Assembly: GCA_963971305.1 (NCBI GenBank)
Contig: OZ020305.1
Coordinates: 46,647,750-46,711,749 of the forward strand
Source of the DNA: Arcuatula senhousia
Taxonomy: Eukaryota > Mollusca > Bivalvia > Mytilida > Mytilidae
Direction of reading: 5' to 3'
Length of the DNA: 64,000 bases
This document shows, piece by piece, positions 34,930-46,299 of the stretch (the first letter of the stretch is position 1; every line of letters begins with the position of its first letter). The notes under the pieces were generated by a model. That model saw only the letters and a list, made by a program, of their open reading frames with translations, made no database searches and was not told the origin of the DNA. The translations under genes and the position numbers were made by a program.

Positions 34930-36330
34930 AGTGTCCGATTCCGATTTGGGGGAATGTTCCAGAATAGTTTTTATACGACAGCAAAAAAAAATGTGGTCGT
35001 ATTATGGTATGATGCTGTCGTTGTCGTCTGTTAACATTCTTGTTGGCACGATAACTTTAGTTCAAGCTATCCGATTGATCTGAAATTTGGGAGTGTTGAT
35101 CCTTACCATACAAGGATGGATGGGATTGACTTTGGGGGTCCCCCTTTTTTGTTTAGAAATAAGGGGAAAAAATGCTATTTCTTTGTTTGTTGCCACGATT
35201 ACTTCAGTTTTAGTTATCCGATTGCTTTGTAATTTGGTAGTGATGTTCCTTACAATAAAAAGATGGATAGGATTGATTTTGGGGGTCCCCCTTTTTATAC
35301 GACCACAAAAAATTTGCGGACTTATATAATGGTATGATGCTGTCGTCGTCGTTGTCCGCGTCTGCGTCTGCGTTGTTTGTTAGCTTTAGTGTTACCACGA
35401 TAACTTTAGTTTTAATTATCCAATTGCTATGAAATTTGATTATTGATGTTCTTTACCATAAAAGGACGGATGGGATTGATTTTGGGGGTCCTCCCATTTC
35501 TTATTTCAAAATTAGGGGCCAAAAATGCTACTTTTATGTTTGTTGGCACGATAACTTTAGTTCTAGTTATCCAATTGCTTTGTAATTTGGCAATAATGTT
35601 ACTTACCATAAAAAAAGATTGGGATTGATTTTGGGGGTCCCCATTTTTTCGTTTCGAAATTAGGGGCCCAAAGGGGCAAAAATTCAAATATTGTATTCGT
35701 TTCCACTATAACTTTAATCCTAGTTGGCTTATTGCTGTGAAATTTGTCAAGAATGTGTCTTACAATAAAGATTGAACCTGATGAATTTTCGCGCCCCCTT
35801 TTCCCCATTATGTAATTTGGGGTCAAAAGGGGCCAAAATTGAAACTTTTGTATTTGTGGTACGATTTTGAACATTATTTTTTGCATTTTTGTTCTTGTCA
35901 AATAGAGGATACAAAATTGAGAATTAATTTTTGCCACCCGCCTTTTTTATACTATTATGTAATTAGGGGCCAAAATTTGTGGTTCGATTTTGAAAATTTA
36001 TTTTGCATGTTTGTTCTTGTTTAATAGCGGATACAAAATTGAGAATTATTTTTGTGACCCCTTTTTTCTCACCTACTATGTAATAAGGGGCCAAAAACTC
36101 GTTCAAACCTCACCAAAATATTCCAGTAACCAAAATTCATCAATCCACAATAGGCTTTTAAAATGTGAGTGGAAAGTCCACTAAAAGCTGCATGTGTCAA
36201 AAACCTTTGTCAGTCCACCATGGGCTGCATGTGTCCAGAACAATTGACTATCCATATTGGGCCTAAAACGTACAGGGTTCAACATGTTGCGGTCGTATCA
36301 TGCTGCGCTCGGCAAAGCTTTTTATTTTGT
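34930..36330 (+). repeat. Tandem ~152 bp repeats (fifth family)
   Basis: Units carry 'cgataactttagttctagtt', 'tgggattgattttgggggtc' and 'aattaggggccaaaaatgc'. 'tatggtatgatgctgtcg' modules at about 35005 and 35330 look like left ends. 'gcggtcgtatcatgctgcgc' at 36290 looks like a right end. A further core unit follows at 36330-36540. Confidence 0.6.
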
Positions 36331-36610
36331 TAGGAAATTAGGGGCCCAAAAGGGGCAAAATATTCAAATATTTTATTTGTTCCTACAATAACTTTAGTCC
36401 TAGTTAGCCAATTAGTATTAAAATCGAGGATGTTATTTACCATAAAAGAATGGGCCTGATTGAATTTTGTGCCCCCTTTTTGCCCGTTATGTAATTAGGG
36501 GCAGAAATTGGAACTTTTGATTTTTTTTGCAAGTTTATTATTGTCGGAGGACATTGTCAAGTAGCGAATCCAAATTTTAGAATAAATGTTTGTGACCATC
36601 CCCTTCTTGA

Positions 36611-36640
36611 GGGGCGGGAACCCGGGATATAGGGGCGCGG
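36611..36640. repeat. GC-rich minisatellite, left part
   Basis: One unit of the 'gcgggaaccggga' repeat, interrupted by the BEL element and resumed at 42561. Confidence 0.6.
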
Positions 36641-36798
36641 TGTCGGAAAATACGCAACACATTTACGTTAACTTTGGCGTATTGTAACGCCGTCATACAA
36701 TTGTAACCATGACGTTAAATGTATTGGGCAAAATAGAGTTGGAAAGAAAAAAGTCGCAAAACACAACGCATTAGTTTTCATTACGCAATTCTCCTACA
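36641..36798 (+). repeat. 5' LTR of BEL element
   Basis: 158 bp, TG...CA termini, matching 42403-42560 at every base I compared. Confidence 0.92.
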
Positions 36799-36803
36799 TT
36801 TTG

Positions 36804-36821
36804 TGGTGCCGTGACCGAACG
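36804..36821 (+). promoter_or_regulatory. tRNA primer-binding site of BEL element
   Basis: tggtgccgtgaccgaacg, five bases after the 5' LTR, starts with TGG (complement of tRNA CCA). The TGGTGCCGTGACC core is commonly seen in BEL/Pao elements. Confidence 0.7.
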
Positions 36822-36835
36822 CACAAGATACGATC

Positions 36836-38068
36836 ATGGACGGAAAACTGAAGGCTATTCGAGCAGGAAACAAGGCACATGTGACAAGACTTTTGACGAA
36901 ATTCAAGGAATTAGAAGAAACCTACGAGAGTGACATTGTTGATACTGAAGATGTAACGGCGATTGAAACGGGAATCGTACAGAAACAAGAGGCATTAAAG
37001 AAACTCAACGATCAGGTAATTGATGCAATGTCAGATAACGATAATCTAATCCAAGAAATTTCTGAATCCGAGGAGTATATGTTTGAACTTGACGCAAAAC
37101 TTAGACAAATTCGAAAATTTGTACAGAAGCTAAGACAAAGCACACCCGTTGACCCACCAGTTCAAACACCACTTAGTATTCACGCCCATAACTTTACACC
37201 ACGAACACAGCCTGCTGCTAACACAAACACTTCCGCCCTGAGTCCCAATGATATTCCAAGAGAAAGACCAAGCTCACTCACAACGCACGAAAACTATACT
37301 GAGCAACACAATTCAAGCACATTTCCAAGTGAAGTACCCGTAGATCAAACCTCTTCAATCACAAATAGCTATCACCGCTTACCTAAGTTAGATTTCCCTA
37401 AATTTGATGGAGATGTCCTACAGTGGACCACGTTTTGGGATTCTTTCGAATCGGCGATTCATTACAATTCCCACCTAACACCAGTACAAAAGTTTAGCTA
37501 CCTCAAAGCACAGCTTCATGGATACGCAGCACAGACTATCGGAGGTTTTACTATTAACCATGCAAACTACGACATCGCTGTAAAACTACTACAGGAAAGA
37601 TTCGGCTCCCCTCAAAAGATAATAAATGCATATATGAAATCGCTAAACGATTTATCGTCCCCAGCCAATGAGTTTGCCAGTTTACGCAACTTTTCCGACT
37701 GTCTAGAGACATACGTTAGAGGATTGGAAGGTCTGGGACAACTACAAGAGATGTACGGAGCCTTTTTGGTACCGGTTATTATTAGTAAGTTACCCGTAGA
37801 AATCCGCAAGAATATCGCCCGAGAACATGACAGCGATACTATAACTTTGAGCGCACTGAGAAAAGCTATTTTGAAGGAAGTCCGAGTTCTAGATGCCGGA
37901 GATTTTACTGAGAAGGAAGAGTTTATTCCGACTTCAACAATGTTTGCAGGAACTAAGAAACGCAACGAGAAACATTCACACCCAAGTAACACTAGAAAAG
38001 AGACCAAATCTATAGACCATGTATTTATTGCGGAGATATGCATTTTCCCGGTGAATGTACTAAGGTAG
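36836..38068 (+). CDS. BEL/Pao Gag region
   Basis: Encodes an N-terminal coiled-coil-like segment and then the BEL capsid-type block (LPKLDFPKFDGDVLQWTTFW, FSYLKAQLHGYA). The last ~20 codons are out of frame: the true continuation, a CxYCG Cys motif, is read in the frame of the next ORF. That indicates a one-base loss (or -1 shift) between about 37990 and 38030. The ATG follows the primer-binding site directly. Confidence 0.85.
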   Translation: MDGKLKAIRAGNKAHVTRLLTKFKELEETYESDIVDTEDVTAIETGIVQKQEALKKLNDQVIDAMSDNDNLIQEISESEEYMFELDAKLRQIRKFVQKLRQSTPVDPPVQTPLSIHAHNFTPRTQPAANTNTSALSPNDIPRERPSSLTTHENYTEQHNSSTFPSEVPVDQTSSITNSYHRLPKLDFPKFDGDVLQWTTFWDSFESAIHYNSHLTPVQKFSYLKAQLHGYAAQTIGGFTINHANYDIAVKLLQERFGSPQKIINAYMKSLNDLSSPANEFASLRNFSDCLETYVRGLEGLGQLQEMYGAFLVPVIISKLPVEIRKNIAREHDSDTITLSALRKAILKEVRVLDAGDFTEKEEFIPTSTMFAGTKKRNEKHSHPSNTRKETKSIDHVFIAEICIFPVNVLR

Positions 38069-39540
38069 TTAGCAGCATGGAGAGAATCGAAATTCTAAAA
38101 CAGAAACGATGTTGTTTCAACTGCTTAGGAGACCACCGCGCAACAGATTGCAAATCACACAAAAGATGTAGAAAGTGTAACAAGAAACACCACACAAGTA
38201 TATGTAAAGAGAATGGCACACAGGAGAGAAGTAAACCCACGAGTATCAACGTAATCAGAACGGACGAGGAACCAAGCACCAGCACTGTTATGTACACGTC
38301 ACAGGAACGTACAACCGTAATATTGAAAACAGCCGTAGCATCTGTAACATTTGGTAAGCAAACGTCCGACACGAACATCTTATTTGATGAAGGTGCACAG
38401 AGATCATTCATTAGTAAGAAACTTGCCGATAAGCTGAACATTCGACCAAGTGGTAGAGATACGATTGATCTATCGACCTTTGGAGACACTTCTAAGAACA
38501 TACGCCACCTTGAAACTGTGAAGATCTACTTGAATACCGAAAATGGAGAGAAGATAGCTATTCAAGCCTGTATTATTCCGGATATAGCAAAACCGTTGGA
38601 AAATCAGATGAAATACGTACCAAAATCGTTACCATATCTTAGGAACATAAAGTTTGCACATCCGCTCACAACTGAAGGTAATTTTGAGATCGAACTCTTA
38701 ATCGGCGCGGACTACTATTGGGACATAGTTATGGATCACGTCATACGAGGAGATGGACCGACGGCAGTGTCATCGAAGATAGGTTACCTACTTTCAGGAC
38801 CTGTGAACAGGAGTAGACGGGGTAGTACACAAAGGTCATCTGTACTTTTAAACATGGTTTCATCGCATGTAGATGTAGAAGCTAGCATGGAGCAGTTTTG
38901 GAGCCTAGAGTCACTTGGAATAAAGGCAGATGAGTACGACGAAGAGGAATCATTTCTCAAAACATATCAGCAAAAGTCAATTAAGTTTGAAGATGGACAA
39001 TACTCTGCCAAATTACCATGGAAACACGACCACCCGGAACTACCATCAAATTATGGAATTACTAAAACACGCACGGAAAACGTAATTCGAAGGCTAAGTC
39101 AACAACCGCAAGTGCTTGACAAATACACCAAGATTATTCAGGATCAAGAAAAGCGAGGTTTTATTGAGAGAGTAGACAAGAATGACAACGCAAAATCGAC
39201 ACATTATATTCCACATCACGCTGTTCGGAAAGACTCCACAACGACACCGATTAGAATTGTCTACGACTGCAGCTGTAAGTTATCTGTAGATCACGCAAGT
39301 TTAAATGATTGTTTGATGTCCGTCCCTCCAGATTTAAATGACCTCACGAAAATTTTAATGAGATTCAGACTTCGAGAATACGCCATCAGTACGGACATAG
39401 AAAAAGCTTTTCTTCACGTCAAATTAGATGAACAAGACCGAGATTTCACGAGATTCTTTTGGTTATCAGATCCAAGTAATCCGAACAGCGAGCTTATGAC
39501 ATACCGATTTAAATCTGTTCCCCGTTCATATTACACGTAA
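38038..39540 (+). CDS. BEL/Pao zinc knuckles, protease and start of reverse transcriptase
   Basis: Two CX2CX3HX4C knuckles (CFNCLGDHRATDC and CRKCNKKHHTSIC) are followed by an aspartic protease-like ILFDEGAQRSFIS (DEG where most proteases have DS/TG) and the RT N-terminal part with STDIEKAFLHVKL. The frame terminates early at 39538 because of an internal deletion at about 39518-39523, which removes roughly 19 bases of a conserved RT block. Confidence 0.85.
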   Translation: MHFPGECTKVVSSMERIEILKQKRCCFNCLGDHRATDCKSHKRCRKCNKKHHTSICKENGTQERSKPTSINVIRTDEEPSTSTVMYTSQERTTVILKTAVASVTFGKQTSDTNILFDEGAQRSFISKKLADKLNIRPSGRDTIDLSTFGDTSKNIRHLETVKIYLNTENGEKIAIQACIIPDIAKPLENQMKYVPKSLPYLRNIKFAHPLTTEGNFEIELLIGADYYWDIVMDHVIRGDGPTAVSSKIGYLLSGPVNRSRRGSTQRSSVLLNMVSSHVDVEASMEQFWSLESLGIKADEYDEEESFLKTYQQKSIKFEDGQYSAKLPWKHDHPELPSNYGITKTRTENVIRRLSQQPQVLDKYTKIIQDQEKRGFIERVDKNDNAKSTHYIPHHAVRKDSTTTPIRIVYDCSCKLSVDHASLNDCLMSVPPDLNDLTKILMRFRLREYAISTDIEKAFLHVKLDEQDRDFTRFFWLSDPSNPNSELMTYRFKSVPRSYYT

Positions 39541-41954
39541 CCCTTACGAAGCACCTTGAGGCTCATAAATCTGAACTTTCAAACCAGATACAACATGATC
39601 TATATGTAGATAATATCTTGTCCAGTGTAAATACAGAATATGATGCAAAGAAATACTATACAGAAGCGAGAACTATGATGTTGGAAGCCGGATTCAACCT
39701 TCGCTCTTGGAGTTCTAATAGTACAGCAGTGCGACAATTAGCCACAGCTCAGAATGTTCTTGAACAAGAGACAACTGTAAAGATCTTAGGTCTTAAATGG
39801 AACACAGAGAAAGACACAATTTCATTAAACGACGTGAGATTCAATGATGTTAATACGAACGCAGTAACAAAACGTGAGATTCTAAGATTATCGTCACGCA
39901 TTTACGATCCGTTAGGATTACTTAGCCCAGTAACCGTAAGAGCCAAGATATTAATTCAGTTGCTATGGAAGCAAAAGTTTGATTGGGATCAAATCCTACC
40001 GACAGAAATTCAACAAACGTGGAAGGAGTTGTTATCGGATCTTGAAAATGCAACTAAGATAGACTTTAAGAGACAATACATTCCAAACATGGAGAACGAA
40101 AACTTACAACTACATGTATTTGTAGACGCTAGCATGACCGCATATGGAGCAACCGTTTACATAAGCGACGGAAAGAACACCTCCCTAGTAATAGCCAAAA
40201 ATAGAGTGGCTCCTCTGAAACAACTTACCCTACCACAGTTGGAACTCATGGCAGCACTTATTGGAGCCCGTTTAGCAGAACACGTAAAATCAACCTTACA
40301 TTGTGAAAATGTCAATTTTTGGTCCGACAGCCAGATCGTACTCCACTGGTTATCTTCATCAAAGGATCTTAAGAAGTTTATCCGTAACCGAAAACAAGAA
40401 ATCATCGAGTTAACGAAAGAACACAAGTGGAGGTATTTCCCGACTAAAGACAACCCAGCAGACCTACTTACTAGAGGTATATCCGCATCGCAACTACATC
40501 AAAGTGATCTTTGGTTTCATGGACCAACTTGGATAATCGACACATCGAAATGGCCGAAGTGGAATCCAACGAGTGCAACTATTCTACTGACGAGTGGTGA
40601 CATAGCGGAACCGAATACACCGACACCTCATACAATCAATGGAATCCATAATATAGTGAGCATCGATAGACATAGCTCATTGTTGAAACTACTGAAAGTA
40701 ACAGCGTATGTACTTCGATTTATAAAGAATGTACGAAAACCGAATCAGGAGAGAAACTTTGAGAAATTTGTGACTACAGACGATCTACACGAAGCGACTG
40801 TATTGTGGATAAAAGGCGTACAAGGAGACTTTTACACCGAAGAGTTCGAAAACTTGAAATCAAAAACCGAAAAACGTACCGCCATTACAAGACAACTGAA
40901 ATTGTATTTAGACAAGAACGACTGCATTCGTTGTGCTGGGAGAATCCACAATGCACCAATCAACGATAATGCGAAATTTCCGTACCTTATACCACCGAAA
41001 AATAAATTCACGGATCTACTTATTTGTGATATTCACGAGAATCTAAAACATTCAGGAGTTCATTCGACCGTAAATGAAATAAGACAGAAGTTTTGGATTC
41101 CTCGCATAAGACAAATAGTACAGAGCGTTCTACGGAGATGTACAACTTGTAAGAAACTCAGCAGTCAACCATACAAAACACCCGACCCCCCGCCGCTTCC
41201 CAAATCACGACTTCAGGATTCACCGCCTTTTAGCGTAACAGGCGTAGACTTTGCAGGACCATTCAATGTAAAAGACAATCACAACATGAACGTTAAAGCA
41301 TTTATTTGCTTATTCACTTGTGCGTCAACACGCGCAGTACATCTGGAAGTGGTAAAGGACTTATCGGAAAGGAGTTTTCTTCAAGCCTTTAGGAGATTCA
41401 CTAGCCGAAAATCGCGTCCGCACACGATGATATCCGACAATGCACTTACTTTTCAAGCCGCATCCGAAACATTGAAAAGACTTACCGATTCCGACAATGT
41501 GAAAAGTGAACTTTCGAAATACGGAATTAAATGGACTTTTATACCCAAACGCTCTCCGTGGTATGGAGGTTTTTGGGAACGTCTCATCGGAATTACAAAG
41601 AACTGTTTACGTAAAACGTTAGGACGAAATTATGTCACACTTGATACGTTCGAAACCGTAATTACCGAAATAGAAGCGATCGTAAACGATAGACCATTAA
41701 CGTATTTGTCACCGAACATAGAGGACAACGAGGCACTAACGCCATCACACTTACTGTATGGACGAAGGATAAATGTGACACCATATCCGCAAACCGAATT
41801 TGACGAAAATTCAATCAACAGTGGAAAACAGGAACTTCGTAAAATGTATGAAATGCAAACTGCTTTAATCGACCATTTCTGGAACCGTTGGAGATCCGAA
41901 TATTTGTTTTCATGGACAGTCCGGAGAAAATTTACAAACGATTCAGATTGGTGA
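39541..41954 (+). CDS. BEL/Pao reverse transcriptase C-part, RNase H and integrase
   Basis: In the frame after the deletion: DLYVDNILSS (RT catalytic YVD box), RNase H (FVDASMTAYGAT, LELMAALIGARL, FWSDSQIVLHWL), the integrase zinc-binding H-H-C-C segment, and the DDE core with GVDFAGPF, MISDNALTF and GGFWERLIG. The frame breaks again at about 41926-41933 in an A run, just before the integrase C-terminal domain. Confidence 0.88.
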
Positions 41955-41964
41955 TATCGTACAA

Positions 41965-42246
41965 GTGCACGATGATAAATTTCCGAGAAATCACTGGAAA
42001 CTCGCCGTAGTGGACGAACTAATATATGGAAATGACAATTTAACAAGAGCAGCAATTATTAGAACAAGTACAGGACGAACGTCACGTCCTATAGTGAAGC
42101 TCTATCCACTCGAAATCCGATCGAATCATACAAATTCACAAGAAGACAAAGATGATGAAAGAGGACCATCAACATCCAGAGGGATACCGAGACGACTCTC
42201 ATCCATTAGAGCCATGGAACAGATGCAGAAATGGACTCATAAGTGA
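41965..42246 (+). CDS. BEL/Pao integrase C-terminal end
   Basis: Encodes the DUF5641-like end (WKLAVVDELIYGNDN, RPIVKLYPLE) in the third frame, separated from the rest by the single-base break at about 41930. Terminates at 42244-42246. Confidence 0.8.
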   Translation: MHDDKFPRNHWKLAVVDELIYGNDNLTRAAIIRTSTGRTSRPIVKLYPLEIRSNHTNSQEDKDDERGPSTSRGIPRRLSSIRAMEQMQKWTHK

Positions 42247-42402
42247 TCAAGTGATTTCAAATAGAGACTGTTAATTTTCTCAGTGAAGTTTATTTGATTT
42301 TCATGAACATTAATATTTATTTACTTTTATTTTGATTGAAAGACATATTAATTTTAAATTGATCATTATTGTAAATTTTCTAATTTTTGCCGGCCCCGAG
42401 AA

Positions 42403-42560
42403 TGTCGGAAAATACGCAACACATTTACGTTAACTTTGGCGTATTGTAACGCCGTCATACAATTGTAACCATGACGTTAAATGTATTGGGCAAAATAGAG
42501 TTGGAAAGAAAAAAGTCGCAAAACACAACGCATTAGTTTTCATTACGCAATTCTCCTACA
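42403..42560 (+). repeat. 3' LTR of BEL element
   Basis: 158 bp; matches the 5' LTR. Preceded by 'gccggccccgagaa' in the polypurine-tract position. Confidence 0.92.
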
Positions 42561-42640
42561 CGCGGGAACCGGGAGCCAGGGGGACGGGAACCGGGAACTA
42601 GGGGTGCGGGAACCGGGAGTCAATCGGGCGGGATATTTGT
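42561..42640. repeat. GC-rich ~22 bp minisatellite, right part
   Basis: About three units of 'cgggaaccgggagccagggg' type. The same minisatellite occurs at 45925-46015. Confidence 0.75.
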
Positions 42641-42791
42641 GTTCCAGAAACTGCACGAAAAGCATGCAAATCGATGTAAGATCATGTAAATAATTGATCT
42701 GAACGTGATCATTGATCAATATTGATAAGAAAAACGATAAAAAACGGCGATACAACGATATTGCTTTTAAAATGTCTGAATGTTGATCTTG

Positions 42792-44992
42792 GCCCGAGAC
42801 TAGTATTATTTTAGCCCCCTTTTTAATGCATTTTCAATATAGCGTTTTGATGAATAAAAAAAAATTTAACCATTTGATTTTCCTAAAATTTCTTACAGCT
42901 GCATAACAACACAAGACATATATAATATGTAAATTTAAGATGATTTTACCGATTTTAAAACTTTTGATGCATATTATGGTCAAGAGACCAAAAATTTTTA
43001 ATGTCAACAAAAATTAAGATCTAAATTTTGACCCCACGTATGCCTGGCAAATCACCCCTTTTATGCTGATTTAAGTGTTGGTCTTTGTATATACCAAACT
43101 TTGGCTTAAGAACTACCAATTAACCCAAACAACTAAAAACAGCACCAAAAATTGACCTAGAAATACCTCTGGAAGATATATGGTGTTTTTTAAAGGGACT
43201 ATATTAAACAACAACGAAAAATAAGGGGCGATAATTGTGGTCTCGTACCTAATAGTCCTCAGATAAGCCTCATTTCATCAAATAAAGTTGTTTTTCACCA
43301 ACTAGAGTCTTTTTTGAGTTTACATACCAAGTTTCATAATGATCAGATGAATAACATTAAAAATGTGAGCCATTCAAATCAATGGTTTTCTTCAAAAATA
43401 TGGTCCGCTACAGCTTACTCAAGAACCATGGATCCTATGTGGCCATATTTTTTACATTTCATGATTTTTGACAAAACCAATGATTGATATCAATAACTTG
43501 AGGTGTACTGAACATGAAAAACACAAGTTTTGGTAAAATAAGTGCATGGTGTTAATATTTGATTCTGGTTTATATTCGCGGAGTGAAAAATAAGACATTC
43601 AAGGATTTAAAGGGGTACTAATATGGTCATTAATATTTTTCAAAATTTGTACAAGATATTTACCTGGAAACTCTTTTAAAATGTTCTCTATATAATAAGC
43701 TTACAAAAAAACCCAAGAAACATTAACTTTATATACCATATAAGTCCATATTAACCATTTGAAAATCAGGAACCATATGTATTATGAAAGCAGTTTTGCC
43801 AAAATTGGTAAAAGTAGCTATTCAAGGGTGAAAAAAATGCAAGAGGATGCAATTTCTTACATTTTTTTATGTTTTCATGTATGAGAGGATGCAAATCAAC
43901 AGATTTCAATAGCAAAAACACTGGTCAGAGCACTTTTGATGGAAACTAGTAAATGACTTATGTGCAAAAACATAGAAAAACCTTCAAATCTTTAGCTTGT
44001 AACTGCTAATATTTACAATCATTTCACTTATGTAGTAGACAATGCTGAACAAATAGGTGTTTTTTGTGTTGTTTATCATTAAAACATTGCTTTCTGTCTG
44101 ATATTCCAAGAATTGAAGTAATAAAAAGATGATTTTAGAAAGATGGCATAGGCCCACCCCAGAAAAATCCATATGCTGCCGCAACCTTGTTTCGCAGTGG
44201 GGAAAAGAATTTTTTCAGAAATACTTTCAACATTTCAGGATAAAAACACTCTTTATGTCTTAATTTAATGATTTATGACAATTCTAGGCAACTAAAAGTC
44301 TTTATTTGCAAGTAAGGGGTCATTTTGTTGGAAAAAACTCCAAAATCCAAAAAGAAGACCATTTTCATTGAAAATCCCATACACTTTGAATTTTGGCTCA
44401 TTTGGTCATATTTTCATATAAATTCATAAAACAAAGACTGAAATCATTTCAATATGGCATATTCAGTAAGTTCAGACTAAATACAGTATTGCTAGAAAGT
44501 TTTTGAAATTTTACCCATAGCCCCCCTCTCCTAGGCCCGAGACTAGTATTATTTTAGCCCCCTTTTTAATGCATTTTCAATATAGCGTTTTGATGAATAA
44601 AAAAAAATTTAACCATTTGATTTTCCTAAAATTTCTTACAGCTGCATAACAACACAAGACATATATAATATGTAAATTTAAGATGATTTTACCGATTTTA
44701 AAACTTTTGATGCATATTATGGTCAAGAGACCAAAAATTTTTAATGTCAACAAAAATTAAGATCTAAATTTTGACCCCACGTATGCCTGGCAAATCACCC
44801 CTTTTATGCTGATTTAAGTGTTGGTCTTTGTATATACCAAACTTTGGCTTAAGAACTACCAATTAACCCAAACAACTAAAAACAGCACCAAAAATTGACC
44901 TAGAAATACCTCTGGAAGATATATGGTGTTTTTTAAAGGGACTATATTAAACAACAACGAAAAATAAGGGGCGATAATTGTGGTCTCGTACC
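42792..44992. mobile_element. Non-coding element bounded by 458 bp direct repeats
   Basis: Direct repeats 42792-43249 and 44535-44992 have equal length and look nearly or fully identical. Each starts 'gcccgagact' and ends 'gtctcgtacc'. The whole is flanked by tcttg (42787-42791 and 44993-44997), a 5 bp target duplication. The 1285 bp interior has no ORF of note. Repeats plus 5 bp TSD suggest a non-autonomous LTR element, but the ends lack TG/CA and I see no clear primer-binding site, so a duplicated DNA element is possible. Confidence 0.6.
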
Positions 44993-44997
44993 TCTTG

Positions 44998-45924
44998 ATT
45001 GTTCTAACATTAGCCTGAAAAGTTCTGACAGTTTTCTCAGAGCCTAAAACATTTGTACGCTGTCTCAGGTTGTAGTCCCATTCAGTGGGATTCGGTCATA
45101 GTCAGTAGGAAATCTACTTTGTTTTTTCATAACCATATGGAACCAAATCAATGGTAAAATTTTAGTAACACTTCTGTCAGAAATTATCGTTTGGTAGGCT
45201 TATCTCCAGTAGGGGTTCCATAAGTTGTGAGCAATTTTCAGGTTTGTTGAACATCTACTGTCTGCTTAGTTCTGTTTAACGAGTTAGCTGTTTCCAACAT
45301 GTGGGACCCTAAAACTTGTTCTTGTTTTGTTTAGGTTTTTGTCTCGGTTGTGTTTAGTGGAGTTATAAATTTACATGTCCTTTGCCTTGTAGATCCTTTT
45401 GTGACCATGTCTCTGGAACCTGATTTTTTATCAAGGAGGGGGTCTTTCATTGACACTTTAGGATTTGGCTTGAATCATACATGTATGAACCAATTGAAAA
45501 ACAGCGAGCAGCGACCGCTGGTCACATTGAAGGCGGCTGGCTGTTTTACGTTGCGGATTTTTTAAATGTATGGTCGCGTACACTTATTCCACATCTCATT
45601 ATACATAAGTTTTCCTAGACAGGACCAGACTGACGATGCAGTCGTTTAAATTGTCACGACTTAATGATCTTTTTTCCGTATGATCGATGGTACATTCACT
45701 TTATGGGCGTCAGTGGGGTATTTTTGCGCGCTCACTAAGGCTCTTTATTGATGAATGATTGATATAGGCATAGCCATTTGAAATGTTTCGATTTATGTCA
45801 CTAATTCGTTAAGCTTTATTCTATGCACGAGTCACATAGAATTTCTATAATTTGTATGCAGAAATATATATGTTTGTGAAGATTTGCATGATTTAGGATC
45901 ATTTAGGGCGGAAAGTTTTAATTT
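44998..45924. other. Intergenic, no gene seen
   Basis: No coding signal. The end of a dispersed repeat ('cacttattccacatctcat', inverse of 33032) is at about 45580-45600. Confidence 0.4.
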
Positions 45925-46015
45925 GGGGGCGGGAACCGGGAGTTGAGGGGGCGGGAACCGGGAGCTAGGGGGGCGGGAACCGGGAGCTGTGGGGGCGGGA
46001 ACCGGGAGTTGATGA
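45925..46015. repeat. GC-rich minisatellite, four units
   Basis: Four ~22 bp units 'gggcgggaaccgggag' + variable 'ttgag/ctagg/ctgtg/ttgat'. Same sequence as the array that flanks the BEL element. Confidence 0.85.
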
Positions 46016-46299
46016 CCCCCCTGTCCCGCCCCTCCTTCTTCACTCGTTAAGTAATTAGGGGCCGTAATCAAAGCTTTTTTTTATTTCGCTACTTGGCAAG
46101 AATGAACTTGCGCGCAAAACAATCTTTTTTATCAGACCAGAAATAAAAAAGTTATGATTTTGGCCCTTTTGTGTTCCTTCAATTGTTAAGGCCGTCACGA
46201 CTCTCTTATTTTCAAATTTAACCTATGCTGATATTTTTGTCTGATAAAACCCCCACCCACCATGAAAAAAAATCCGAAACAAACAACCATGATTTACCT

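Larger units (their letters stand above)
36641..42560 (+). mobile_element. BEL/Pao LTR retrotransposon, full-length but frame-broken
   Basis: 5920 bp, with 158 bp LTRs beginning TGTCGG and ending CTACA, and the 5 bp target duplication cgcgg (36636-36640 and 42561-42565). A primer-binding site follows the 5' LTR. Gag with zinc knuckles, aspartic protease, reverse transcriptase, RNase H and integrase occur in BEL/Pao order. By eye the LTRs show no difference, pointing to a recent insertion, yet the polyprotein is broken at three places (about 38000, 39520, 41930). It sits in a GC minisatellite. Confidence 0.93.

Noticed and set aside
43984..44184. 66-codon minus-strand frame inside the 458-bp-repeat element
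   Set aside because: No similarity to any retroelement protein block and no supporting codon structure; the interior is treated as non-coding.
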